Of a stretch of 64,000 nucleotides of DNA, positions 34,763 to 48,700 are shown piece by piece. A model generated the notes under the pieces. It made no database searches and was not told where the DNA came from. It saw only the letters and a program-made list of their open reading frames with translations. The stretch covers positions 60,054,251-60,118,250 of the forward strand of contig CM051463.1 in the NCBI GenBank assembly GCA_028095005.1, given 5' to 3'. Numbering within the stretch: position 1 is the first letter of the stretch; every line of letters starts with the position of its first letter. The translations under genes and the position numbers were made by a program. This DNA comes from Rhynchospora pubera. Taxonomy: Eukaryota; Streptophyta; Magnoliopsida; Poales; Cyperaceae.

Positions 34763-36950
34763 GCACCTCAAAAACGTAATCATCTCCAGTACAAACAGAA
34801 CCGTAGAAAGCAAAGAAAAAGCAGGTTACGAATTCCGCACATTGTAAACACTCTACTATCCATTGATTCATCAATGGAGTGGATTTGGTTCCAGAAAAAG
34901 ATTTAGTAATATTTAATTGGGGATGAATAGAAGAAAGCATCTGGAAGGTTCCCGATCAACGGAGGGAAAATGAAGGGGTCCAGCCAGCCTTCCAGCACGC
35001 TACATCACTGGGGTCAGGTTTTGTTGTTAACTCATAGTATAGATAACTGTGTTGCAGGAAACTGCCGAAACTGTAAAACATGAGGAATGGTAAAAATTAT
35101 GGATCGTCCAATAATAACGATTTTTTAAAATATAAAAAAATAGTAAAAAAATTTGAAAAAAAAATATATAAAAATCGATTTTTTCTAAGTTTTCAATATG
35201 AAGAACATATTGAACGATTCGAATCGGTCATTTAAAATTTAAAATGTGAAAACTATCGTATTGGAGGGACCTCATCCGTCCAATATATTAGACTCTAGCA
35301 TTTCTCTAATAATAATATTTAAGATTTTGTATGGGTACAATGGAACTACGCATTGTCGTTATTTTCTTGATTAACTTTATGCCAAGTTGGCCAAGCAAGA
35401 CAACATTATCTTCTGAAATGCTTCGACACTTCACAGAAATTAGTTTCGTTTGTTAAATGGTCTATTTTTTCAAAGTGAATCCTCGAGTACTTGCTTGTCA
35501 ATAATAAGTTTTGGTCTTGGCAAAGTTCTTTTGAAATATAATTAATTAATCTAATGAAAGACCGCTAATTTGGTTGAAATCACATAAACAACTTTCATAT
35601 ATACTCTGCAAATTAAAACGTGTGTCCACCATAACTTAATTAGCTATTTTAGAGAAATTACATATAAAAATTATTATATTAAATGTGAATATTATACAAA
35701 ATTGAAATTTACAGAAATGCACATGTCTGAGTCTGATCATTTTCTACATTTAAAAAAACATTTTCACAATACTCACGAAATAACCTCGGCGATATATTTG
35801 ACGATAAAATTTTCAATTGAAATCATCACTCAAATTTATTGTTGTGGTTTAATGAGTTAGACGGAAATAATATTACCATATATGTGGCTAGTCAATTTTC
35901 TCTCATGTCATGCTTAAATCCTTAAACAATGCAATTAGTCAATTACAATTACAATTACAACACACTAAACCTCGGATTTCACATATGTGAACCATAGCTT
36001 GTATATAATTTGTTATTTTGATTTACAAAACAGAGGCTATGCAGTAGCTAGATGGTATCCATATCGCTTTCCATTTCTATTATACAAAACTACAAAAAGG
36101 AGCAAATCAAATATTGAAGTAGGCGATGTCTCTCATTCATTCATGAGACGAAGCAACAAGTTCTTTTGCAATACTCTGTGGCTTTGTGTGATGCTTTGTT
36201 CTGCTCTGGCTGAAAAAAAAAATGTAAAGATTATCAAATATGACAACTATGATGCCAGTGATGATGACGATAATGACAACGTATCTTTTTACTAGTATTG
36301 TGTTTGATAATTCATTTCATAATAATTAATGCTGCTGATTTTTTTTGTTGCAATTACTATTATTGTAATTTTTTTTACTGTCATTAACGTGAAAATGAAA
36401 ATTCTAGAACGTGCAATGATGTTGAACTTATAGCTTCTAAATAATAATTTCATGGAAAAAGTGAAGTGATGATTGAATAATAAAGATGCACATATTAGAA
36501 AAAAAAAGTACAATTAACAAAGCGTAAAAGAGGCGTGCTAATAATTACATACTAATATACGTAGGACTTACTAACCAATCTAGTGCTTCAGTGGCTATTT
36601 GCCGATAATTCAATTTGAATTAAATGTCAATCTTTATTAGTTTGCAATATCAACAAGTTCTGAAAAAGTATTAGTGAAACAAGCATGATGTTGCTTCCTT
36701 AAAAAAAATAAGGTATTGATGTACATATGTAAATGCCAATTAATAATTTTACTACAAACACTTACGATTGACATATGAACGGACGAATTAATACTTAGCT
36801 TAGTATAACTTTTTTTCTAATTATTAAATAGCCAGTGTAACATGATTTTTATAGGCGTGCTGCAATATGTAAGTTTGTAATCTATCTTTTTAATATAAAG
36901 ATAATTAATGACCCAAGTTTTCAAAATTTGGAGAAAGTTTAATATACACC
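34763..36950. other. Intergenic DNA
   Basis: No supported gene. An open frame at 35987-36295 (plus) has no recognisable domain. A MITE candidate lies at 35082-35306. Confidence 0.4.
35082..35306. mobile_element. MITE candidate
   Basis: Imperfect inverted ends: GAGGAATGGTAAAAATTAT against GAGAAATGCTAGAGTCTAA. An inner pair GATCGTCC / GGACGGAT-like and a palindromic A/T core follow. No clear target duplication. Confidence 0.4.
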
Positions 36951-36952
36951 AT

Positions 36953-36977
36953 AGTGCATAGGGGTTTTCTATGCACT
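36953..36977. repeat. Perfect 9-bp stem hairpin
   Basis: AGTGCATAG and CTATGCACT separated by seven bases, just outside a palindromic MITE. Function unknown. Confidence 0.7.
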
Positions 36978-36994
36978 GCGAACTTTTTCAGAGG

Positions 36995-37288
36995 GTAATT
37001 TTATAAATTGACAAATCTAATTTAACCAATCTAATTTTCATATTCAAATCTCTAACCAAACTAAATTTTATAATTTTTTAGATTTTATTACTATTTTTTC
37101 GTTTTTTCTAAAACATGTCATTTTTGGAATATTGTAAATAACGCAACATTCCAAAGTGGCATGTTTTAAAAAATTCCAAAAAAATAGTAATAAAATCTAA
37201 AGAATTGTAAATTTTGATTTTCTATGAGATTTCAATATGTAGATTAGATTGGTTAAATTAGATTTGTTAATTTACAAAAAGAAAATTG
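36995..37288. mobile_element. Nearly full-length palindromic MITE
   Basis: Arms of roughly 130 bp. ACAAATCTAATTTAACCAAT at 37011 pairs with its inverse ending near 37269, and AGATTTTATTACTATTTTTT pairs with AAAAATAGTAATAAAATCT further in. The right end abuts or overlaps the next MITE, so the boundary is uncertain. Confidence 0.75.
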
Positions 37289-37553
37289 ATTACTGACATC
37301 TGCAGTTTTGCCATCCCTGGCATCGCTAAATATAAAGTGAACATATAGATGATCTAAGTGAACACATACAAACAAATAAGTTCAATGAAAATTAGTTGAA
37401 TATGCATATAAACTTCTGAACAAGTGATGACAACACTTATTTGTTTGTAAGCGTTCACTTAAATAGTCTATATGTTCATCTTATTTGCCGTATATGTTCA
37501 CTTATATTTAGGGATGGCTGGGATGATATATTTGCCGATGACACTTATAATTC
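37281..37553. mobile_element. Foldback MITE copy 2 (intact)
   Basis: About 273 bp, the reverse-orientation relative of the MITE split by the MULE at 15598-18339. Inverted arms carry AGTGAACATATAGATGATCT and its inverse, around a centre with ACAAGTGATGACAACACTT. Confidence 0.8.
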
Positions 37554-37559
37554 ATGTTT

Positions 37560-39320
37560 ACAAAAATATTTTCGAAAAAATCCGCGGTACATAAAAAGTC
37601 CTATTCACTATAATGTATATTAAATTTTCTCTATATAATATCTTACAAAAAAATTTCTAGCTGAAATATTCAATCTACTTGAGTACTTGACTCGTTAAGC
37701 AAGCATGAGTGTACCAATAAACCATAGAGAACCCAAAATTGAAACAAGGAAACTGACACTGACAAGTGACACCCAGCAGAGGTCTCTAAATGGCCAGAAG
37801 GCCCCAATGAGTCATGAGTGGCGTCTTGATTGGGTCATTTTAACTAGAACATCCCTCCAATATATGGAAAAATACAAGGGAAAAAACTGTTCATATATCG
37901 TTATATAGTAGTATTATAACATATCATAACATGTCCTTCCATGACATGATGCAAAAGTTTGTGCACGCGCGGGGACCAGTTGCATGTCTCCCCCTCGCCA
38001 TTAATGGTCTTTTTTCTTTTGGTTTTTGACTTCTCTTTCATCGTTGCATTTGTGCAAGTGCAACTATAGTTTGAGTGCCTCTCAATTCAGAAATTTTATT
38101 TAGGTATCGACAAACTATGAAGAACCCACAAATTTTTAGAAGTGGGAATAAAATTAGGTGTTATGTGTGCATACAGTACTTGACGACCCCAATTTTTAAA
38201 TCAGTTTTTTTTTTTCTTTTCCATAATACATATATTTGGTACTCATACTTCTAGCTATCTTAAATTTTGACTGCTAAGTGCTAACACATCTGTCGCAGTT
38301 GCTGCTTCATGTCTTTGTTCTTTGTGAAAATTGATTATATCTTTTTGGGGGTTTAAATATTTTTTTTCCTCGTTACAAATACAAAAAATAAATAAATAAA
38401 AAAATAGTGAAAAAAGTTCCCAATAGGAAATTGCAAGTTGTGGGAGCAACTCAATAGTAAGGGTTGAACGATAATTCCAACTGAAAAGTATCATCAAATG
38501 CGAACACAGAAAGATGGAATATTTCATTGAAGAGTACACTACATTTAGTTATATTATCAAATGGATCGCATAAACAGGCTAATCTGAAATCGAAATGGCT
38601 TTCCATTCATTTTAAACCATCCACCGTACTAGCACTATCTCAACAAATATTTTTTTACACACAAAGTTATCACTCTTCTAAATAATTTAAAATAACATTG
38701 TTCTATCTCTATTTTGATTAGTTATTTGAGAACGTTCCGCTGCCAGAAATTCTACCAAATTGTAACTGTTGGAACTTGGAAGATAAGTGATTGTGTTATT
38801 GTATTATAATGCATTTAATGCAATAAAAAGACAAATGTGGATCTTAATTGTCAAAAATATTGAAACAACACGGAAAAAACACACGACTCCCGGAAAAAAA
38901 AATTCCTTCTCACCTTTATTTTATTTCTTTTCTCAATGGATTAATTCTGTTTAATTAATTACACACGCACCTTCTTCTGTATATATAGAGCAGAGAGCAA
39001 ATTGTAAATCAAGCAATATCATCCTAAAAAGGAAAAACACTAACTACTTTGATTACAGGAAATACCGATCGAAATAACAATCTCTGCCTATATTCTTCAT
39101 CAGATATGCCGTATGCGCACAAGATCTTTCCTTGTTTGATTAGATATAGATCTTCTTGATATCTTTGACACCGAGTGCAATCTTAACATATTATAGTTTA
39201 ATATTACTTCCACTGAATAAAACACAACCACCGATCTGTTTTATCCAACAGTTAGAATTTGATGGCATTTTATGGCAGCCAAAAAATTGTAGCTGCCGAA
39301 CCCTATCCTAATTTTATATA
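37560..39320. other. Intergenic DNA
   Basis: No gene or bounded repeat supported. Confidence 0.4.
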
Positions 39321-39322
39321 GG

Positions 39323-39624
39323 AAAATGCTACATGTAAAATTGGTGAATCCATACTATGTTTTATAGTCTCAAATTTCATGCTTAAACAACCAATTTGAA
39401 CTATCCAATGTGACCACCGTATTGAAATTTTATCGAGAATTAAATTTTTGTACATAAATATATTTTCGAATTTTCTTTTACTATTCTTCGCATTTTAAAA
39501 AGGCTATTTGAGGGTCTAAAACTAATTTGATGAAAAATTTTCTGAAATTCTTGAAAAATAGGGGGGGGGGAGGGAAATTTGAGAATGGATGTGCAGTACG
39601 GTCCCGTGTTATGCGTAGCATTTT
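39323..39624. mobile_element. MITE candidate with AAAATGCTAC ends
   Basis: The inverted pair AAAATGCTAC (39323-39332) and GTAGCATTTT (39615-39624) encloses about 300 bp of non-coding DNA that includes a run of ten G at 39561-39570. A target duplication was not resolved. Confidence 0.5.
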
Positions 39625-39629
39625 AGCCA

Positions 39630-41973
39630 TCCTTGCTAATATTTTATAAAAAAAAACACAATTTTACCTTTGTAACTATACAGACGACTAACATTGTATT
39701 TTCCGTATATGGTGCATGCTTTTATTTTGCCAATCATAATATTATTACCTCCATATTCTTCATTTTGCGTATACTTTTATAATCTGATTCTCAGACGCAA
39801 GAAACAAAAGTAGATGGCGGTGATTTTGCTTGCAAGTATCAAAATTTTGCATTCATATTATATTTTTTTTTTTCTGTTATTAGCAGTTTTTTTTAGTAAA
39901 GGGCCGGGGTAACAGCATAATGGATAAGCGTACGTTATTAGTTTCAACTTTCAAGTAATTAAGAGAGTGAGGTGGACGTACTAATGTCTAAGACTATTTA
40001 ATGTTTGTTATCTCCTCTGCTTGAGCTTAAATGGTTTTGATAAGAATGGCGAATCAATTGATGTATATCTTGCTACCGAACACTTTAATTGGCGCCACCG
40101 TCAGGAAAAAGATTTTTTGGTTTAAATTTGTGAGGCATCTTGTCGTTGTAGGCCATTAATTAATAAGGATAGTATATTAAAGCCCATAAGCCGTTTAACC
40201 TTCAAAAAAATAATAATGATAGTATATTAGTATATTAAAATATTAAAATAAAGACAAGAATTGCATGTATAATTCGATTTAATTGTTATTTAATTCTTAT
40301 AAATGTAGCGCTTCCACGTTGTAATCCACGTAAATTTGCTAAAAAAGATCACATTTGCGAGGTGTTAATTACAAAATTAGGGAAAAATGCAAGCATTTGT
40401 AAGAGTTAATTGTCACTAAAAAAAGAGGTCGATATGACATACAAATGCTCTGAAGAGTGAAGGCTAAAGAGATATTTATAGGAAAAATGCTTAATTTAAC
40501 GTTTGGAGAGATCATTAGAAGATCAATCCTCACACTGCCATAAGCTTTGATGAGCCAGAATGTGTGTACAAATAATAAATTTTAATGTATCAGAAGTACG
40601 ACGATTATATATCAATACGAATTAGACATACATTTGTTAATCAAGTTCAATTATAAATTTTATACATATAAGTTATTAAGTTGACATGTTTTATTAAGTG
40701 AGATTCAAATATACTTTTGGATTTTTATTCGCTTTTTTATAACATAGAAACGATCACACAATTTTCTTATGGGGAAGGTCATCAACCTTCTTGCTTCTAT
40801 TTTGTAATGAAACCTCTACATCTAATAAAATTATAAAATGAAAATAAATTGTGAAATACAGCCGAAAAAACTTCGATGTTTCCGCTGCAAATCAATATGA
40901 AAACCTTGCAGGGGACAGCTCTGTTGATCCAGTAGTGCCACGTGTGCCCATTAATTGACCGCTTAGAGATGCTAATGTCAAGTTGCAAGGCATGTTTAAT
41001 ACAACGGTAGTTGCATGGCTTCAGTCATGTAGGCCAGCTGTGAGCCTGGTCCACAAATCCTTCGTAAGACCAGAGCTTGTGATCTGGGTGGGGCCCACTG
41101 GTCATGGAGGAGGGACCTCCTCATGGACATGCTATCAGAGGAAGATAATTCCAAATGGTATTATTTGATTGGAGGGTATTTGAGGGAGTTTTGAAAATGA
41201 CATCTTCCCTAAATAATTGTTCTCCACCATAATTGAACATAAATATTGTAGTTCAATAAATGATAATGGTGATAATGATTACAGTTATGTTAAATTAGTG
41301 GTACATTTGTCATTTGTGCTTTAGTTGTTGGCTACTTGGCTGTGAGCTCTAAGGTTGATGACAAAAAAAAAAAAAGGAAAACGGTCCAGGGTATGAAAAA
41401 TGTTGCACAAAACTCCCAATTAACTTTGAAGAAATCTGATAGAAGTTTAATTGGAAGGTTAAATTAATCCTATACTATACGAACACAGTGAAATTTGGAA
41501 AACAAAAAATGAAAATGGATATCAAGACTTGAAAGGTTGGATCAAATTATTTATTATTTACTTATATCAGCCTCGGGTAATGTATAGGCAGTACCGCAGT
41601 AGCATGTCAAGTTCTGATTAAATGGATGCATCTAACAAAGAGCCGCCAACCCTAGAATTGGGGCACTATCCTATTTGCAAAGTAAAATGTAACTGCTGCG
41701 TTAATTATATAGGATTTGTTAATAAAAAAAAGCAAAAAGTGAGGTACTAAAGTCAAATGCAGCTATAATTCTATTCTTGATTGTCACGTTCTGTTTTGCT
41801 TTACGATGTGACACCAATCCGTTAATTTGGGCACCCTAGTTGTTAACACTTTGTGTAGCTAGGTTTCTACTTTAACTAAAAGTAAACAAATTTCTTGGTA
41901 GCCACTACCAAATTCTTTTTAAAAAAAAAGTAAACAAATGATAATAGAATGGAATTAATTTAACAAAGGATAA
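39630..41973. other. Intergenic DNA
   Basis: No supported gene. 41020-41130 is noticeably more G/C-rich, but its open frames have no recognisable domain. Confidence 0.4.
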
Positions 41974-42995
41974 TCTTACATATAATAAAGATGCGTGGAT
42001 TGTTCCAAAGGGTGCGAATGAAAATGTGTCTATTTTAATATATATTTTATAGAGTGCCATTCCAAAGATATCTCGCCAAAAGATGCAATCAAATTGATGG
42101 TTTAAAATATGTGATTGAAAAGATGCATAACTTACATGGTGACCATAGGGTATCGTCTAAGGGATGTCTCCATCAAAGGGTATCTACATTTTATCTATAA
42201 ATATATGCTCTTTCCTTTTATAAAAAAAACCCAGTTTGCTCATGGCATCCTTTCATGTCATATGTCCATGACACATTTTCACCGCATCTGCACATGACAC
42301 TTTTCATCGCATCTTCTCAATGCAGCTCTTCACAATCACAAACAGTTTGCTCATGGCATCCGTTCATGACACCCTTTCATGGCATCTGTCCGTGACACCT
42401 TTTGATCACATCTGCACATGGCACTTTTTCATCGCATCTTCTCAATGCAACTCTTCACAATCACACATTTATTAAGCTAATTTCAATAATTTCCTACTTA
42501 TTTATATAGGCTACATATATTTTCATCAAGACCTTTCATGGCATCCAATCAAAGCACCCTTCCATGACATTTGCACATGACATCCACCCATAGCACCTTT
42601 TCATCGCATCCGCTCATGACATCTATTGATCGTATCTTCTCAGTGTACATCTTCACGCATTTATCAAACTATTTTCAATAATCCCCCACTTAGATTGATA
42701 AATAATAATAAATCTTATTTTATGTATGGTACCAGTGCAACCAATGCTTTATGGAGAAAACCAATATATAGAAATGTCAGACAATGACAGTGGTGGAGAA
42801 TATTATCCAATCGAACTAATACAACTACACCAATAAATATATTTTTATAATGAGATCCTTTCCACTAAAATCTTTATTAAAAATCTTCTCATTTTAAAAT
42901 CATCTATCGACTTGAAAAGTAAAGACACAATTTTTTCATATATTATTTATAATAAAATTCAATATCGTCGAGCAAAACTCGACGTACAAATCTAG
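41974..42995 (+). mobile_element. Non-autonomous Helitron
   Basis: 1,022 bp. It starts TCTTACATATAATAAAG directly after A and ends CTAG directly before T, the A^T insertion rule of Helitrons. A perfect 7-bp hairpin (CGTCGAG at 42966-42972, loop CAAAA, CTCGACG at 42978-42984) stands 7 nt before the CTAG end, as expected for the 3' terminator. The interior has imperfect repeats of about 112 bp built from CATGGCATC, CATGACACC and TTCATCGCATCTTCTCAATG (42232 to about 42640). No Rep/helicase is encoded. Confidence 0.85.
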
Positions 42996-43729
42996 TAAAA
43001 TGAAAACATCCATGTAAACGCGAAAATTGTTTTTAATCAAGGAAATATCCTCAGGTAAACTTTTATGCACCAGCATGGCGTTTTCGAATTGTTCAGGGTT
43101 AGCAATGAATTTTGCTACGTTTGTCTTTTTAGAGAACTTGGTAATGGCTACCAAATTACAACATTAATGACCATGGACCAATAAAGAATATTAACGATGC
43201 TACAAAATAAAATAAAATGACAAATGATGTGATTTAGTAAAATAATTATTAAACAAAATATATATGTTATACCTACTATTTATTTATGGTCATAATTGAT
43301 TAGCATATTAATAAATATTTTTTATGATCATAAATGCCTTTTTGTCCTCTGATATTGTTATACCTACTATTTATTTCTAATAATTTATTATGGAAAAGAT
43401 AGTGCAATCAAACTATAATTTAATTTCTATTTAAAACAAAGAGTTAGCTGGTAAACTTATATAATGATGATTCACATCTAGTTGTTAATCAAATCCGATT
43501 TAAACGATCATCAATGTTTAGAAACGCATATAGTAAACTATAAATTGTTTACACCATTTTGGTGTTTTAACAGGTGGCAGCGCAGGGATTGCTCCGTTCA
43601 AATCAATTACAAGCTGTATCTAACTCGACCGGAAATAGTTTGTGAATTTTGCTTTGCCTAGCTAGAAAGAATTTATTGCACAACATTTTCAGGCCGTTGG
43701 TCCGTATAAACTCGGCCCAACCAGACCTT

Positions 43730-43870
43730 AGTCCAGTCCAGTCCAGTCCACATTCTTTCTTCCTCCCGTCCGGAGCTCTCTCCGAACCTTCTTTCATCTA
43801 TTCTCTCCCTTGGGGAATCTCTTGGACTCTTTCTCAGCGCCACCAGACGCGTCCGCCTTGTCTCTCTCCG
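43730..43870 (+). other. Probable 5'-UTR exon of the coiled-coil protein gene
   Basis: Pyrimidine-rich leader without ATG, ending at a donor (CTCCG/GTACG). It is joined by an intron of about 837 bp to an acceptor ATACAG at 44707. The 5' end is not defined. Confidence 0.6.
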
Positions 43871-44708
43871 GTACGAATTTCTCTACCCTACCTCTCCTCT
43901 CTCATCTGTTTTTATTTAGAATACCAATCGAGCTGTTACCTGTTAGCGAATTCAACGAGCTAACTCCAGATCAGTAATAAGCGCGAGTTAACAGTGCTAT
44001 CTCGAATTCATTGTTTAGAATTGGTGTGAAAGAATTAAGGGACCGTGTGATTAATTAGTTTTGGATCCTAAATTGCAGATCAAACTTGCAAGAGACATAG
44101 GCCTCCAAACCCAACATTTCTTAGATCGTGCTTACAGATAAAAAAAAAAAGGCGATATGGTGCCTGGAGACTTTTAGAGAGCTTCTTTCTCTTTCTATTT
44201 GTGTTTCTCTCCCCCATAGCTGTTCAGCTAAAAGTAAGTACCATTCTATTCTTAATTTATTGGAATAAGAGAAAATAAAAGGGCAAAATATTGTTGATCT
44301 TGCCCTCAATTTAGGCTAGAACACTCCATTTTCTGAGATGAATTAGGGGTGTGGGGTCAGAAATGCTTGCCATCATGTTTCTGGTAAATCATATGGGTTG
44401 TTTGGCCAAATTTCCACTTTGTGCACTGATTAAGACCAACTCTCTTAGTAAGTAAAATGCGTATTATATTTGCCTTAAAAAGTTGGGTTGATAACATGTT
44501 ATGATAAAACAGCCCAAATTTCTAAAGATGGTGTTTTGTCTTTATTTGTACTGGAGGCAATTCTGAGTGACATGGTGCTGCTACTGGACCAATGATTTTG
44601 CATACTATCTGCATTGTTTCTTTGTATTGCTACCTTGTTAGAACTCAATAAAGTTGTTTTTTGGAGGTTTTTTAAATTTCTATTTCACAAAAACCTGTTT
44701 AATACAGC

Positions 44709-45137
44709 ATGCAAGACCCACGTGGCTTCTCCACACTCAAACCAAAGAAGGTAAAAAAAGCTGCTAACCCAATAGCCGTTAACCCGAAATTACAGTCTCC
44801 TATCATGCATCCAAAAGGAGTAGACCGAGAAATCTTAGGAGGAGCAAAGCAGAAGGCAACACCAACCAAGAGAGGCTTTAAGAATGTTGGGTCCAGCAAC
44901 TTGGCAAACACAAATCCTCTCTTAACGGGTCCAGGGTCGGCAGAGGACTACCGGGTCCTAAGGCGCAAGTATTTGATGCTTGAAGAGGAGAGCTTTTCTC
45001 TTGACAAGGAGTTGGCTGAGGCAGATGCTGAAGCAATGGCTTTGGAGGAAGAGAAGAGTGCCTTGTTGGACCAACTTGTTGTGTTGGAGGGTTTAGTTGG
45101 TCCCTCAGAAGTTGGTTCCCACCATGGTAGGATGTAA
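44709..45137 (+). CDS. Small plant protein with C-terminal coiled coil, function unknown
   Basis: 142 aa in one coding exon whose ATG lies one base after a splice acceptor. The N-terminal half is basic and proline-rich (STLKPKKVKKAANPIAVNPK; GGAKQKATPTKRGFKNVG). The C-terminal part, about residues 78-128, is an acidic Leu/Glu-rich heptad-like segment (YLMLEEESFSLDKELAEADA, then EEEKSALLDQLVVLEGLV), very likely a coiled coil. No membrane segment or catalytic motif. The tidy open frame, leader exon and compositional zoning argue for a real gene. It is convergent with the subtilase at 45725, 590 bp away. I do not recognise the family. Confidence 0.75.
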   Translation: MQDPRGFSTLKPKKVKKAANPIAVNPKLQSPIMHPKGVDREILGGAKQKATPTKRGFKNVGSSNLANTNPLLTGPGSAEDYRVLRRKYLMLEEESFSLDKELAEADAEAMALEEEKSALLDQLVVLEGLVGPSEVGSHHGRM

Positions 45138-45724
45138 AGTTGACTGGGTGTGTAGTTTGATGTGGTGCTTAACAAACGATTCATGTTTTTTCTTATTGAA
45201 AGGGTGGTAGAATTCCTTGAAATTAGGTGGTATATAATAATGACACTTCTAAGTTCTAACTAAGCTTGGATTGAAATGCTCTGTATATCGATGTATCTTG
45301 CGAAGTATTGCTATTGTTGTTATTGTGAAATATCATCAAAATAGTGGGTTTTGTAATTATGTTTGGTTCCCCCCCTATGTTTCATATTTCTCATAATTTC
45401 TTTCTTTCCTTTTCCAAACAAGGAATACATTGGATATAAACCTATCTGGTTCCAACACAGGCATATTTTTAAATTACAACTTCGGTTCAAGTGTTGTGAC
45501 AATCTTCAAATAGAATTGTTCCATTGGAATTCAAGGATTATACATTGTGAACGAATTTGAACTATAAACCAGTGTACAGAAGAGGACATGTATGATGCAC
45601 TTTTTTTTGCACTGAAAAACCTATACCTGTAGCAGTAAGTGTAAAAAGAGATTATTTATGTTTTACAGTTGTTGTTACCATTATCTCTGACAGGAAGGAT
45701 TAGCATGTTTCTGGGAAGAGGTGC

Positions 45725-48700
45725 TCATTGAATTTTAACCACCAGTGGCACTCGAACTGCATTTTTCTTTCCTCTCCATAAAATGGAACCAAACACATAG
45801 TCTTGCAAATAAGGATCCGCAGCCTGAAAATATACTGTGAAGTTCTTACTTGAACCATAACTTTGGAAAGCAAGAACCTTTGGCGACACTGTCACATTTA
45901 CCCCCTTGGGTGCATCAACTGAAACCTGGTACACACTCCAGGGGTCACCCACATTGGTCACAGTTCGGGCAACCTGATAACTGCCCTTAAGATTTGGCAC
46001 AGTGATTGATGCATAGTTTAGGTCACTGGCACGTGGTTCAGGCTTTATACAACCAGTACTGTCTCCGGTTATTATTTGCAGAGATTTATTGTCATAGCCT
46101 ATTGAACAGAGGAAGGATTTGTAGTCCAGTGGGGATGAATAAAAAATAAGACCAGGGTTTAGAATGCGAGTTGGTTCTATGAAGCCTGACCCAAAGTCGA
46201 ATGGGTTTGCTGGAGTTCCTTCTGGATCAGTAATTACATTATTGCCCTTTCTATCAAAAATTGTTGCTGAAAAATAAATAACAAACATGTAAGAGAAAAT
46301 GTTATTGGTGAATTGGTACAAAAGTGATGTAATACATATAAATATGGTGAAGTTATACTAAATGATTTGTTATTCACAAATTTTAAACATGAAACTCTTA
46401 TATGAAAATGCAGCATTCTATATGCAAGGTCAAGTCAACCAAATTATTACTAAATTGAACCAAAACGTGAGAAACTTTAGTTACTGCCTTACTGGTACTT
46501 ATTTTTATTCAAAAAAATAAAAATAAAAAATGGATTTAATTTGCTGATAAAAAGGAATAACGTCTGCTAACCTGTAGTCATGATAGCAGATTTAATTGCT
46601 GATGGAGACCATGTAGGATAGACGGCTTTTACTAATGCTGCAATTCCGGTAACATGGGGACATGCCATAGAAGTGCCAGACAGAACATTGAATTGCTTAC
46701 GCTTATCTTTTGCTGGAGACCAAGCTGCCAATATGTTCAGTCCTGGCGCAGCCACATCAGGCTATAATTAAGCCAAAAAATCCAAAATAAGTAAGCTTTT
46801 ATATACAACTTTAGGTACATGTGGGTCTCATTAACTATCATACTCATCGTACCTTTAGAATGTCTGGTGTTAGTGAATTGGGTCCTCTCGAGGAGAATGC
46901 TGACACACGAGGTGCTGCATGAGATCCCATTATGGTCCTTGCTGGTAATATTATTGACTTTGGCCTCCTATAATGATTTGTATTTTCATAGTACTAAAGT
47001 TATTCATTCTTAGACAAAGTAAAAACGAATCCATGAGAGCCTAGCTAATTTCAGTTGCTACAGTTCATTTCAAGTGTCTAACCTTGCGGTATTAAGATAT
47101 GACATGATTTTATCTCCCACTTCTCTGTTGACTGAAGTGGCAGGTAAAACAAAAGGAGTTGCTACCCGGTACTCGGTTTCATCTATGAGTATCATGCCAG
47201 CAGCACCAGCTCTTTTAACAATCTCGCTCTTTTCCACCCTTGAGTCTGATGAACTTCCACTATGGCGACACACTAATATTTTCCCTTTCGCCTTGGTCTC
47301 ATTCAGTGAGCTATCTAAGCAGAAGCTAAATGCATTTGGGTAGAAAGTGCACCAATTAGAAAATTAGAATAAAGCCTCATTTGTTTTGCACTAATTAGAG
47401 GATAAGAAACTGCCTTGATTCTAATACATTCATTATTCAATTTGTAACTGGTTACCTGGATTGGGAAGGGGTGAAATAGGCTGCATTAGCCTCAGAAGCA
47501 GAAATGGTGCTGATAGATGAGCTCATATTATATCTAGTCAAGCTATCACCCTGAGAATCAAAGCATACAAATAAATTAATGCTTCCCGATATGATTGTGT
47601 GCAGGTATTTTGTGTTACACAACTATGCTACATGCTTCCCGATATGATTGATTCAAGATTTACACTGACAAAAATTACCAATATCTTAGTGCCATCACCA
47701 AGCACAACCGCAGATGCAAAATCACGATCTGTGGACCCTGCTGCAACAGTGAGCAACCATGGCGCAATATTAGTTGCCATACCATAACCCCCCGCATTCC
47801 CAGTAGACGAAATTACCAAAATACCCTTGGTAAGCGCATGAAAAGACCCTATGGATATCGGGTCTTTGAAATAGTCATCTTGTGGAGGATCTGGGCCGAG
47901 AGAGACTGAAATAATATCGACACCATCCTTTATCGCATCATCAAATGCTGCAAGAAGATCTGCATCATAGCAACCCATTTCCCAGCATGCTTTATAGACA
48001 GCTATTCGGGCCATTTGGGCCCCACCTCGGCCACCTCCAGTGCCCAATCCTTGATAGCTCATGTTCTTCACATACCGTCCGGCAGCTGTTGAGGCAGTGT
48101 GGGTCCCATGCCCTGTGGTATCTCTTGGTGACATGGACTCGATTATTGCGTCAGTATCAGCGTCTTCTTCTTCAACTACTTGATAATCTTTCTGCTTCTG
48201 TTCTTCGGCTTCATATCCAGATAAATAGTATCTGGCTCCAATTACTTTCCTGTGTAGTATGTTTCATTGTTACTTAATGTTTTGAGCCATATAGTTCCAC
48301 AACAAAAAGAATAAGAAACCAATGTTTTACTTGTTGCAAGTGAAATTGGAAGAGGGGTCTCCAACTTGGCAATGGCCATTCCATCTTGAGGGAACTGGAG
48401 ACATCCCTTCATCATGAAAACTCGGTGATTCTGGCCATATTCCTACAATGGAACTATGTATTGATCAAGTTTTACTTTTCACACTTCAGGGTTATAAAAA
48501 AAATAATAATAATAAAAAACATTTGGACCTAAACTCTGATGTAGGTAACGGAGAGGATAGCAAGCAAGACATTCTTAATCTAGTAGAAATTACGGTCAAA
48601 GAAAGCTCACGTTATTTCTTTGACCAACTCTAAGGAATATATGCAATTACAAAATTGTGGAACATATAAATGTATATATTGAAGAATATGCCAAGGTGAA

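Noticed and set aside
38760..39280. TGTTGGAACTTGG string that might begin an LTR
   Set aside because: No primer-binding site, no second copy and no CA end at a plausible distance.
40983..41168. Short open frame in a G/C-richer patch
   Set aside because: Only 61 codons, no motif and no supporting splice sites; left as intergenic.
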